From contig JAXRKN010000044.1 of NCBI GenBank assembly GCA_038502055.1, forward strand, positions 654,001-718,000: a stretch of DNA of 64,000 nucleotides. Direction: 5' to 3'. This DNA comes from Tanytarsus gracilentus. Its lineage: Eukaryota > Arthropoda > Insecta > Diptera > Chironomidae. The notes under the pieces are model-generated. The model had not been told where the DNA came from. It saw nothing but the letters and a program-made list of their open reading frames with translations, and searched no databases. This document shows positions 48,039-61,106 of this stretch, one piece after another. A program made the position numbers and the translations under genes. Each line of letters begins with the position of its first letter. Position 1 is the stretch's first letter.

Positions 48039-48846
48039 TTTTAGTAATTGAATTTAGGTTTAAAATTGGAAGAAGAAGTAGCAGGATATGAGGTAATTAA
48101 GTAAAGAAGTGAGCAAAAAGATTAAAAAATTAAATTTTCAATTCTCCTCTCATTTGGGTCTTTCACATGGCGTTCTCCGTCTTATTTTTGTAGTTGAGCT
48201 TGTTATCGAAGCAAATCAAATGATTATTTAAACTTTTAAGCCTCAAAAATGGAGTTTTAATAAATTTTAAATTTTAAAAACAAAGGAAACTAAGAAGAAG
48301 AAGAAAACTTTGAGGAAGGGGAAAAACGAAGCTTTGAAGAGGTGAAATATTCATTTTGAAGAAAATGTTAATTTCTGCTCAGTATAATAAATTTTTTGAT
48401 TTTACTTTGTGTAATATTTTATATAAATTTAATTTAATTAAATGATTCCGATGAATTGCGTTATAAACACCCTGTACACGTATAAAGTTTAAATTTTAAA
48501 AATACGTTACACTATTGTAGGGTTTCGAAGCTTTTTGGTTAGTAGAAAAAGTAAAAAGAGCGAAAACTTAAATATCACATATATCTACAAAACTACTCGG
48601 AATTTTTCACTCAAAAGCTCGAAAGCGCGAATAATGACCACGAAACTTCTAATCTTAAAATTATACATAGAAATATATTTCAGCTGAAAAAATGAATTAA
48701 CGAAAAAAGTGACTCATAAAATTCCCAAACGCACACGACTTCGTGTGATGATTTTATTTTTATTAGATTTAAATTAATGTATGACATTTTTTTACAAAAC
48801 TAATTTTCACTCGGCTTGATAAAATGTCAAGGATGGACAAAGTTCG

Positions 48847-48920
48847 CATGTGTGGTGTACTCCAACATGTGCCGGGATTCTATTCAACCAGAGCACCTGA
48901 TGAAGTACAATAGACATGTG
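48847..48920. promoter_or_regulatory. cluster of four E-boxes
   Basis: CATGTG at 48847-48852, 48866-48871 and 48915-48920, and CACCTG at 48894-48899, all within 74 bp and in a locally GC-rich island. This is the kind of grouping bound by bHLH factors. Which factor binds, if any, is not known. Confidence 0.35.
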
Positions 48921-49207
48921 ACAAACGTTTCACTGTGACGTGCAGTCTTGCGTCCCTCGCTCACAACACGATAATGTGTTTGATCAACTGCCGAATTGAT
49001 TGTTCCTGATAACTTGGCCATTCCAACTTCGCGCGCTACTCAGTACCTGACTTTATTTCAATTATTAAATAATAAATAATTTAAAAAATGAATGATAACA
49101 AAGTCCTGGTGACCTGTTTAGCGCGCAGAGTCAGAACTAGGTGCGAACGATGAGATTCCGTCGATTGAATTGCAGTAGAACTGAAAAATATGAAACGAAA
49201 ATAAGAA

Positions 49208-49221
49208 GAGAGAGAGAGAGA
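49208..49221. repeat. (AG)n microsatellite
   Basis: Seven AG units, seen directly. GAGA-type sequence is also a binding site class for GAGA factor in flies. Confidence 0.9.
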
Positions 49222-49344
49222 CGACTTTAAAGCTCCTCCACCACCAACACGACTTCACTTTTGCGTCATCTGGCATGAAAAAAGTGAGAATTATCTAGAC
49301 CAAGGTTTATCTGCTAGCAATTTATATACTCTAAGTATTTTTCA

Positions 49345-49358
49345 ATATATATATATAT
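49345..49358. repeat. (AT)n microsatellite
   Basis: Seven AT units seen directly. Confidence 0.9.
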
Positions 49359-50728
49359 TTAAAAGTAATGATGTCAATGCACGCCAGCATGTGATCTTAA
49401 TTTGAAGTTTGCTGATTACGTCAACGCGTCCGCAATTTTTTTTGCATTCAAACTACGCAATTGATTTTTATAATTGCGCAATAAGCCGTTAAATTTTATT
49501 ATTAAAAATTTTAAAGGTTTTTTAAGTTCATCGTCAAAATGGTTTTTCGATGACGTGCGAAGTGCGCGTTGAGAATTCTCGGAATTTTGCTGCTCAAAGC
49601 TTGATCAGTAAACCTAAACCAAGGAATTTATCATTAAATATTTGCACATCAAGAAGTCTCGAAGAATCATACTGGAAAAGAAGTCATTGTATGAACATTA
49701 CAAACACCAGTACAAAACTATTTGATTTACACGCGCGAGTTCGCTTTTTTTTTCGTTGCGAAATACAGGCGAGCGTATTTAACGTTCTTTTTTTGCGGGC
49801 ATGTGATATCATGAGATAGCAACTCAGTCACATTCCACAATAAATTATATTATATTCTTATTGTGTCGAAAGGAGAGATATTGGTGGACTCTTATGGTGT
49901 CTATATGAGATATGTTTTACGTCGCTTCAAATTTCTGTTGATTTATTTCTTTTTTTTTCCTTGCGAATCAATTCTGACGCGTCCGCTGCTTTCGCATGGC
50001 CTGATGATTTTTTCTCCATTCATAAAACTCGCGACTCATTTTTCTCGCTAGCCTATTGCGCTAAATGCTAATTTAATTAAGTTATAAAACATTTTTATGA
50101 TGTGAATTGGATGGAATTATAAAGAAAAAGGAAAATTAATATGATTCATGAGGGGCTCATCATTAGAGGAAGGTACTTCAACAGGTCTGAAAAAAAAGGC
50201 TCTATTACCCTAAAAATAAAATCGTTAATTCAAATTTGAGCCACCAACCGTAAACTTTCAGCCCAACTAACGCCACATTTTTATGAATGAAATTAAATTG
50301 GCCATTGTGTCATTTCAGAATGCTGTGTGTGTCTCTCACATGCCTCCATATAAAGTAATAATTGTGTGATGAATTTCATTGATGGAAATCAAGAGCTTTG
50401 TCTTTATTTGGCTTTTCAAATTTCTGCAGAAACGACCTTCTGTTTGGATTATGTGTGGGCTTCATCCAGAGAGTCATTTAAAATGGCACACACGTTAATG
50501 ATTTCTGTGAAAACATTTTCTAAAGCCAACCAACAAGTTTCATTTGTTGTTTACACTCATTCCTTACAAAGATCCGTCGGCAATGCAATGAACTTACACA
50601 TGTGACAATATCAAAGTGGGACTTAATGAAAGCGGGGCGGAAAAAATATATGCGCAAGTTGTCGTAATGATTTTTTCTTGGAATTCAGCAAGCAAAGACG
50701 TAGTTTAAAGAAAGTCAAGGTGATGTGA

Positions 50729-50744
50729 GTGTGTGTGTGTGTGT
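50729..50744. repeat. (GT)n microsatellite
   Basis: Eight GT units seen directly, a potential polymorphic marker. Confidence 0.9.
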
Positions 50745-53700
50745 ATGTAAATAAGACGCTTGTTGAACAAATAAGATTTAATTTGCACTGCAAATTTCCT
50801 TTCTTCTCGAAGTTTGAAAAATAAAACCTCATTTACTTAGAAATTGGATTTTTTCCTGAGAAAAACTTCTTAATCAACAAATCGTCACACAATGAAATCA
50901 TTCGGTCGGAAGTGGGACATGTGATAATCATTAGATGGTGACGTGATCGATATGACTGTAAATTGTTATACATTTGCCGTCTTTAATTGTTGCAAAGGTC
51001 AAGAATGAATTGAAAACCTTTGCACATTTGCAACTTCCTGTGCGCATTCACAGAGATTTTCTCTTTGTCTTTACAATTCGTCAAGCTTTCACGATCGATT
51101 CCACATCGTGTGTATCTCTTTATGATTTATTGGCTGTAAGATTTCAAAATTTTCAAATGGAATGCATGGAATTTCATGTATTTTCTTATCGATTGATTTT
51201 GTATTTCTCTTTTGCTCTCATTTTTTTCCTCTTTTTCTCCGCATTCAATCTACTTTCTGTATTAATTTTTTTTATACATTGATACCGCACAGCTTGGGTA
51301 ATTCCATGAGGCAAAAAAATTATATGCGGTGAAGTTTTATCTCAAATAGAAATTTATTTTAATACAGCCTTGGTGTCACGCCCTTTGGATTGTAATTTCA
51401 CCATAGTTTGAAATTTGAATTTTACTGCGAATTACTTTGTTGTCATGCAAAATTCAAATTGAATCGATAAATTTATGGTTTTTTTTGTAGCATTTTCATA
51501 AATTCACAAAAGTCGTTAAAAAATATCAAACTTTACAAAACCTAAAATTTAATCTTTAACCATTTTATCTTTTTGAATTCAAAAAACCCTTTCTCGAAAA
51601 ATATTCTCCACACATTGTCATTATCACATTCTAAAAATATCAACTTGATGTAATCTAAAAGACACATGAATCACTTCGTAAAGAAATACCACACACTCAT
51701 AGTGAAAAAGAAATCCAGAAAAAGACCTGTGTGCGTAAACATTCTGTTGAGTCACTGTTTGAGCTTTTTTTATTGCACAAGGAAACAGCCAAACGACGAC
51801 GACTGTTATTTTCATCGGAGAGTGAGCGAAAAAAAATGTGCATGGAAAAGAGTGTCATTGAACTTTGAGGAATGCGTCTATTTTTGAAGAACCTTCTTGA
51901 CGCTGTCTTCGTTTGAGCTATCGCCACGAGAAGTTAGGAAGAGTTCAAGCTATCGGCCTCATTTTCATTCATCGCACATTCGTAATTGGCCGCATATCGA
52001 TAGAAAAATCGAATTATTCGCCAGTTATCACCATTTCTCATAACTTTTTGGTGTGGGCGTAATTTTTTAGTCCATGAGTCGTAACGTAAATAAATATAGC
52101 GATTGTTTACATGAAAATGTTCTCTGTTCGTCAATTCACGTTATTTCAATTGAATTTTGTAGGCAATATTTTTTTATTTTTGGTGGAAGGAGGAATTTTT
52201 TTTCGACGGGAAAAAGTAGTAGGAGAAAGGTTGCGTCGCATTTGTCGTTTTTCTCGAAGAATTTCTTCTTCCATGGACATGTGTCTGCGTGAGTTAGTAT
52301 GTGTGAGAGCGTTGCCTGAAACGAAATAACTGGCCTTGAACTTTTGAACCTTGCGAGACTCTTTTGTGGGTGGTGAGGATATTTTTTCTCCCACTCTCAT
52401 TCACCGCATCGATTTTCTAGCGTTTTTGTTCATATTTTTTTCTCCGTCGCAGGCAGAATTTGTTTTAGGCTGATTTTATTTGGATTTGATGACGAAAATT
52501 TATCTCGAAAGTTAATTTTATCTTCCTCTTTGTTTTATCAGCTGTATCTTACTCACAAGCCATAGGTTAGTTACGCCACTTTATTCGTAGAACAACATGT
52601 CACATGTCAGAACACTCAGCTTCGTCATAAATTTCGTTTTAAGTGAAATTTATAAAAAGATTCAGTAAAATTTTGAAACAATTTGCTTCAATTGAAAAAA
52701 AATTCTACACATTTTTTTTTTCTCAAAATAATTTCATAAAACAATTTCTAAAAAATTGTTAACTCTTCCAGAGCAAAAAAAACACGTTGCTTAATCAATG
52801 TCGAAAAAAATGAGAGATAAAATACCTGAAGAACATGAAATAGAACAACACGTAATTTTCCAATTTACCTGCTGTGTGGAATTTATATTTTTTTGATTCC
52901 TTTCATGTTTTCATCGTCACACGCACACGCATATTGAAATAAGTCCAATGACTTTTTAGTTCAATAATCACGCGTGCTTTCGCTGTTCTCAATCGATACA
53001 TCATCGTGGACCTAGAACAAGATGAAAAAAGAGTTTATTAGTAAAATGAATTGTCTTTGTGATACATCGGAGCAAGATAATTAATCTCTTTTATCGTGTC
53101 TCGTCAAATCTCATTCACTGCCGAATTATTGAATGAGAAAAAGGGATGAGGGCATTAACACCAACAAGCAGAGTAAAAGAGAGTGATGTGCTTGTTTCAA
53201 TAAGATAATAAAGCAATAAAATATTCGTAATTCGAGTAATGGGGACAGGGTCAATGTTCGGGATACACAAATAAATTACTTTCTAATGTCGCATGTAAAA
53301 CTAGCATTTTTTTTTCATCCCGTATCAATTTTTTAATGAACCGTCATTATTTGGTTTGAGCAGCACACTTATGTACTCGACCCTCCCTCTCTGCAGTCAC
53401 TTCTGCGGAAAAAAAACTGTCTTTACGATAATCTCAGAGACGATTGAGTTAACACGTTCGAAGCATAAATAAGAATTCCAAGTGTGTCATCGATATTATT
53501 TTTTTTTGATACAGTCCATTTAAGATTTTTCAGTGATTGAGTCATAATTACAAAAAGTTACGAAATAAAGGAATTCCAAAAGGGAAGTTGTGTTGCAACA
53601 TGTTTCGACGCGTTCCCCTCGAGACCATCAAAACCGCTCTAAATTTGTTAGAATTTTAATAAAAAAAATAATCTAAATGAAAGAAATAAAAATTGTCTAA

Positions 53701-56331
53701 CCGTTTTTCCGGTCGGTTAAAAGTGAGTTTGTAATGAATTTTATGAGCCACTCGACAAGCACCATTCGGGGGCACCGCGAGAAAAGATAATTGTTTAAGT
53801 CTCTCTAAGATGATAGTTTAAAAATACATAAAAGACTTTCCTAAATCGCTACTTGTCTAGAGATCATGCAAGGCGAATAAAAAAATGCGCGATGCTACGG
53901 CGGCGGCTAGAGGAGAAGTGAAATTTGCATAAATAAATTTGTAATAGCATTCTGTTTGTCTGGCGCTGTGCGCATTTTTAATGCGATCAGGTCTGTTATT
54001 GAAATGAATTCTGTTGTATCTATTTCTGTCGCTTCTACTAGTCGTCGACGGCGACGAATATCTTTTGGTTCGCCGTGTGTACGCCAGCTATTTTCTCTCT
54101 CACTCGACTAAAGTGAATTGACTGAAAAATTGCGAAATATTTCAACTGAAATGAGTAAAAAGATATATTTTTTTATCTCTTAAAATTATTATTTGTATTA
54201 CACTATATTTCATCATTTTAAAAAGCAAACAGTGAATCATGCATTCGAAAATAATAATGGCGCTTGTACAAGAGTAAAAAAATTAGCCAATTTTCCAGTA
54301 GAACAATCAATTTCATCAACACAAATTTTAGAGTCAGAAAATTATTTTGGCTAATTTTATATGAAAAAAAAATAATATTTTTCCGTCTGAGCAATAATTG
54401 AAACAAGCTAAATGCTGAGAGGTCGGTGTCGTTTAATTTTTTTCCATGTTTGATTTTTGTAACACATATGAGAAAAAAAAATATAATTTAAAAAAATAAT
54501 CACCTATCTCCTCCATTGAATGACTTTACCATATGGATATTCCACGCATTAATTTTGAATTGGCCGTCAGCTTAAGTTTAAGGACAGACGTGGTCGATTT
54601 TTGGTTAGACTTGAACTTTAAAAAGTAATTTAAGCAAAATATTTTAATTTCAAATATAAATTTAATTGAGAGAAACTTTTATAGTCTTTGTTTTATGTGT
54701 TGAAAACAAAATTCCACAAATATCTCAATTAAAATACATTTTAACCTTATTTTTATCACATCCGCAATATAAAACTAAAAGCTTTAAAACAAAAAAATAG
54801 AGAGAATGCCTAAACTCGATAAGAGATGAATTGTCACTAAAAATAAATCACCAACAAATATGATGTGCACGAAGACGGCGAAATTATACATCATTTAAAT
54901 CCAATTAACACTGTCACGTTAGATTTTAACAAAAAAAAAAGACAGAAGGAATGCGTGTGTGTGTAAAGCACTCGAAAAAAAAATTTTCAACCAACGAAAG
55001 AAAAAAAATCACTTTCTTTTTGTTTCCGATCAAAGACCACAAGAAGAGAAAAGAAATAAAAATTAGTTATGGAAATTTCTTTTTTTTTCTTCAATTCACT
55101 TTGTTTCCGAATTTCGACTCTTTTTTTTCGCCAAAGTCCAAAGTCTAATTTTTCTTTTATTACTTCTTTACTTTTCACTGTTAAAACTTGAAATAAAATG
55201 TATGTATTTCTGAATAAATATTTTTTTATAGTCGCGGATGGCAGAGAGAGACGATTTGATTTTCGCAACTGACTTAACCGACTTTCAGTTGTCTATTGAA
55301 ATAATTTCTGACTACAACGAGAATTCTCCTTCATCATCGGTGTGGTGAGCGAATCGGCTTTTTTCGTTTTTCTTTGTCTGCTCTCACACTTGTTCATCTT
55401 TTCGAGCATTATATTTTTTCCTTCTTTCGCACTCATACATAAGCTCGAGATTGCGCGGGTATACGAAAACGATCGCAAAAAAAGAGGCGAGAGAGCGAGA
55501 GAAACGATAACTTTCGGGTTCTTTTATGAAATAGTTTGTTGTATGACTCGATTGGAATGCATCATCATTATTTTTACGTATCATTTTTCATCCGAGGGCG
55601 AAAAAGCTCCTTGACTCATCGCCTCTATGTAATGTAATGAAAACAATGAATCACACATTGAACTTTTTATTTTTCTCCCCAACAAAACTCGTCATTTCGA
55701 CTGATTCATAGAAAATTTTTACGTACCATTCATGTCCACAACGGAAATTTAAATCAGCAACAGTCTATCCAGCATCTCGCGATGACGAAATGGAGTCAAA
55801 TGTTACAATTTAATTTTTACTTGCTTTTAAATTAATTTTTGAAAGTTTGTCAATGATTTTTTTGAAAATTTTTTGAAAATTTTGGCCAATTTTTGCTCAC
55901 TTTTGAACCACTTCAAATTTTTTCTTATAATTTCAAATTTTCAACCGTTAAACTTTCATTTCACTTCACTTTGCTCGATTTCCATGTGACGCAAGCGTAA
56001 CCACAGATGTCACAAAATTATTTACAATTTTTTCCACGAAGCCCTTCATAGCATAAAAACTTTCAAATTTTCTCCTATTTGAGTGAGAAAAAACTTTTTT
56101 AATAATTTTGCGAAAAAAAAATAGCAAAAAGTTCTATAATGATTTCACCTCATGTCTGCAAACTAGTGCCGCATCTAGTCTGTAAATGTATCTGCCAAAA
56201 TGAGTTTTTATTTTCACAGCAGCGTACAGACATGACCAGACACCTAATACAATCAAAGCCGATTTTCATTCTATTTATCGCAATACATGAGCGAAGAAAA
56301 AACCCGACTGAAAGTGGCAGAATTCAGCAAT

Positions 56332-56351
56332 GAGAGAGAGGGAGAGAGAGC
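56332..56351. repeat. GA-rich microsatellite
   Basis: GAGAGAGAG-GGAGAGAGAG followed by CGGGGG, seen directly. Such tracts are typical GAGA-factor targets in flies. Confidence 0.9.
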
Positions 56352-56811
56352 GGGGGTAAATTGTGGATGGCATATGCTCCCCTTACCACTCCTCACAGAC
56401 ACACTCCTGCACATTTATGCTTATGTACATAGTCAAGACAAGGAAATTAACATTGCGATTTATCCTTCTGCATCTTCCATCTCGCTCACATTCACATCCA
56501 TGTCTTATATGCACGTCGCTCTCTCTCTCGCTTTTTTATGTAGCAGCGCTAAAATATTTTCGCATACCATTTTGTGCTTGTGTAGTTCACTGTACGATTA
56601 TTGTGAGTGTGGTGAAGACGATTAGCTTTGTAGTACGCGCAAAAAAGGCCAACGAACTTTTGTATTGTAAAAAAAGTACTTCATTGTGGAGACGCCCGAT
56701 AGTATCTTAGGTCTTTGCCTTATATTGCTCCTTTTTACGTCCTCTTTTTATGTGTCTATGAGTCGTAGGGAGGTGAAATGAAATGAGGGTTGCAAAAATT
56801 AGGGGACAAAG

Positions 56812-56826
56812 CTCTCTCTCTCTCTC
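56812..56826. repeat. (CT)n microsatellite
   Basis: Seven CT units, seen directly. It is the reverse complement of the GA tract 480 bp upstream, so the two could pair as an inverted repeat in RNA. Confidence 0.9.
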
Positions 56827-59800
56827 CGCATCATGAACCGCATGTTTAATAGAGAAAATTTTGTGAATATCCTTCGAAAAATGTTTATTGATCTGTGCTG
56901 TTGTGAGGTCCTTGAACTTGCAAACAGACTTTTTATTTTAAGGCAAAGAAATCATTTTTTCGAAAAGTAAATTAAGTTAAATTTTATAATAACAGGTAGT
57001 AACGCCAAATGTTGACGCAATTTCAAGATTTTATTCTCAATTTAAGACACGTTGAAAAATTGTTTCGGGCAAGTAGTTGATGGTGAAAAAGACAAAAGGA
57101 GAAACGGAGAATAGAAATTTGACATGCAATGTGTTATAAAAACTTTTTTTTTCGAGAGCTATAATTATAAGAGATACACAAAAGTGACCACTGTCGTACA
57201 CATGTGACTACACTAAAAAAATATATAATTACTTAATTACAAAAAGAGGTGAAAGGAAAACTTTAAAGTTATTCATTTTCTGGTTCAGAGATGCCTGCGA
57301 GATTAGGCGGAAAAATCATGAGAATAATTAGATAATTTTAAAGTCACGACTACTCAACGAAATTGTCTCTTTTTCGACACACGAAATCATATTTTTTTTT
57401 TGATTTCATATGTTAAGAGAAGTTTAGTGAAAATTATACGGTTCGAAGTATGGTAATTGAAGAAAGACTAGAGGGGAAATTGAAAAAATATTTAACTTTG
57501 AATCATTTGAAATTTTAGACCACACATTAATGTTAAAAATAATTTTAAAAATTAAAAATTAATTAGTGGCACGTTCTCATTTAATCACCACACAAGTATT
57601 TTTTTTATTTCTTTTAATTTTTTCAACATCCCACTGAGTATTATTAAACCCTCAATAATTTTATGTGAAACATTAATGACGGTAAATCAATCAAAGAGTG
57701 ATAATTTGATGTTTTACGAAAAGAAAGAAAGAATGAGAGAAATGATAGAAAGGAAAACAAAGACAAAAGTGATTAACGGGACACGAAGACATTATTATTT
57801 GGACCATGACAGGTACTGTTGGAGAGTACGGTTACCAGTCGAAGATTAAATTACAAGATGAATCGAAAAGAACTGTTGCTTTCCTCATTCCATTCTTTGG
57901 GGGTCGATTTTACTTTTCGAGTCAATTAAAAATTTATAAAAATAAAAACGATCGTCCCACTTTCGAGCAGAGAAAAAAATTCCAACTAAATCGACTTGCG
58001 TGTAATTGAGACGCAAGTGCAAAAATAGTTTTTAGAGAGAGAAACGGCAAATAATTTATAAATTACTACAACAGGAAATATTAATCAGTGCGACTTGAAA
58101 AAAAACTTCATTTCTACAGAAGCACGCAGTACATGCGATTCATAAAATGTAATGACGACAAAAAAAAGAGAGAAGAAAGAAACGGGAACACCATGTGACA
58201 AGTGCTTACTCAATTTAGATCAAGACTCACTCGTGTATTACAAAGAAAAGTGATAAAAGTGAATGAGTGACAGAAGAAAAATAGTTTGACCTTGTCACAT
58301 GTGTAGGTAAAATCTTTAAATATTTTAAATCAAATCAAAAAAAAAATAAATTTCTTGTTCGTTCGCCGGCATGTAGGAGCAATATCTATCGAATGCACAC
58401 ACGCACGTAGAAATGAAACTAGGGCGTCTCAACTATAAATCGGTCGAGACTGAATGAATTGAATGACGATATAATTAAATGATTTTTTTTTATGTCGCTC
58501 ATTGAACTTTTCCGGAAGTGTGTGATGTTCGATATTTTTCATCCGTCACTAAAGTGCCTACCTTATAAACTTTTCGGCGCCCTCCCACGATACCGTTTCG
58601 TTTTGTTTGCCTATCTCAGCCTTGTACACTCTCTTTTTCTCGAGTGCCGATAACGAGAAAAAAAAGCGGGTCGAAATGAAAAAAAGAAGTCTGTGAGCTA
58701 GCTCAGAAAAATTCATTCATTAAAAAACATTTACGCTCACAAAGACGGCTTCACGTACGCTATACACACTGAAATATCCGGAATATTTTAGCGGTTAGCT
58801 CATTCATGTATCTCTCACTCCAATCGGCAGCCTAAAATAGCAAATAAATATCTCGCGTGTTCACTCTCGGATCTTGAAATGTGCAGAGGCTGACTTTAAG
58901 AAGAAACTAAAAAACCTTTTGGGTGTTCTTGGAATAATAACCACAAGCATTTGTTTTAAAGTTCTGTCAGCAATAAATTTTTTTATCATCAGTTGATATT
59001 TTTTGCAATTTTATGACCCGCACGTCGCAGTTGACACACCAACATCATTAATTGCCTCGTTGCAAGCAAACAAATATAAAAAAAAATTATGTTCAACATA
59101 TGAAAAATTATTTTTATTGCTTGTTTCGACTCTCACTTAAATAGCTCTTAAATGTTGTGTGATAAAAAAATCAAATAAATGTCTCAATATTATTTTGTTG
59201 TTTGTAAAATTTTTGTGTCTGATGTAATGCGACGGGTTTGTAATATTTTCCAATCGTCGACCATAATTTACGATCTCAAATCCACTTTTTTTTAAAAAAA
59301 ATTCTATTGTCGTTCTATTTTAATACCCTTCTCTCAATAGCGCTAATGATTTTAATGGCATTTTTATGACATCAAATTTATTTTTTAAATGAACTTAAGT
59401 CACACATTTTAATTGAATAAAAAAGTGAGTTATGTGAGTGAGTTTCGTTGAAATGTGCCATGCCACCTTTTGATGTTTAAAAACCGTAGCGGATATTTTC
59501 TTTCAAGTTGTTAATCCATATTTGCAATGTTAAAAAATGAGAGAAAATGTCTATTAAAGGCCGCATGAAAAAAGGCATTCATGATGTATATTTTAATTTT
59601 TTTGCTTTGCTTCTTCTTAATGCCGGCTTCGCTCATATTTCAGTGTGAGAGAAAAAAGAGTTTCTTTTCCCAAGAGCAGTCCAATAGGCAACGATCGTTC
59701 GGGCGCATGTTGTTCAACAATACATCCGCTCAGTTCCATGATCTCTTGTCGCGTCAATATTCAAATGAAAGTCAAGTTAATGTGAATGAACAAGAGAGCA

Positions 59801-61094
59801 ACGAGCGATCATGATGAAAGAAATATATAGAAAAAGAAATCGAAATTGAAAATGGCTTAAGCGATTCGGTCTATTGTTGAAATGAGAATTTTTCTTCTCC
59901 TCTTCAAAAAGATATTCTACCAGAAAAAAAAATCATCTACCTTTTCACAAAATGTGAACACAAAAATTATGAAAATGGATTTTTTATCTGATGACTTTCA
60001 TTGATGGACTCTCGCAAGTGTTTTAAGTGAATAATTGCTTTTATGGCGTTATTAAATTTAAAAAAAAATATTTTAATTTGTGCGTCAATTAAATTTTCTG
60101 AATGAGTGAGAACTATTTTTTTCCGAGGTTCAATAATCAAGCTCCAATTTTTTTTTTCTCAAGCATTCCACGTGTTGATAAATTTCAGGTGAATCCCCCC
60201 TGAAGCTTTAATGTCGCTGACATGCCGGTCGCTCTCTTTTTTTTCTCATGACCATGAAGGATTAAACTTGTGTACTTTGAAAGTGAAGAAAACTTAATCA
60301 AACATACCGTTAACATTCCTGTATTCGCCAAATTTCTTTCATTCCATTTCAGGTCGTTTCTTTGGTATTACTTCGGCCAGCCAACTCGAGGTTATAAGAG
60401 AGAGAAAGAAAAAGTTTTTTTTCGGCGATAGTGGATATTGTGCGAATATTTAATTGAGGCCGCATTTTTCTCTCTTGTCTCTTGGTATGTGTTGAGTTTG
60501 AGTATGAAAAGATATATATGTGAAAGAAGAGCTAAGATAGCACGAGAGTTAAAAGAGAAATGCCATTTATTTATGTTGTCGCACAGAAAAAAAAAATCCT
60601 CATTACATCTTATTGCGGATGTGCGTTTGACTGCTTATTAATAGCGTTTCTGTCACTGTCATTTTGGAGCGGCTATCGAGGCACTTTTAAGGCTGCGTGG
60701 GAGCTCGAAATACGTGTATTGAAATTCTCAAGTTTGCTTTATTTGTCATCGATTTGAGTGATGATGAAAATTTCAATTTTAGAAATGACGTTTAAGAATT
60801 TTTTAACGGTTTTTTTTAAATTTAAAAGTTTGGTTTAAAAATATTAACTGCCAATTGAGAAATTCCTGGATATTTTCAGTTCTATATAAATTTGCCGACG
60901 ATAAATGAACGAGATCACGATTTTAAAAATAGAAAACTCTTAAAATGTGATTTTCAACAATCAACCGAGACGATTACGAAAAGAAAAATTACCAAAGTTG
61001 AATTTGAAAAATTTATTTTTGTGAACTCAAAGTTGAAATTTGATTAATGTTCAAATTCTTCGTGCCGGTTTTTCGATATTTTAGAGAATGTGTG

Positions 61095-61106
61095 TATATA
61101 TATATA
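61095..61106. repeat. (TA)n microsatellite
   Basis: Six TA units seen directly, preceded by GTGTG. Confidence 0.85.

Noticed and set aside
48824..48913. 29-codon frame with a good start context (MSRMDKVRMCGVLQ...)
   Set aside because: Too short to separate from chance and no neighbour joins to it; transcription data would be needed.
55342..55614. 90-codon frame and similar frames across 49-62 kb
   Set aside because: Low-complexity, Phe/Ser/Ile-rich translations with no domain; both strands open only because of CT/GA tracts or chance.
58433..58440. CTATAAAT as a core promoter on the plus strand
   Set aside because: A lone TATA match in AT-rich DNA with no downstream exon or initiator support.
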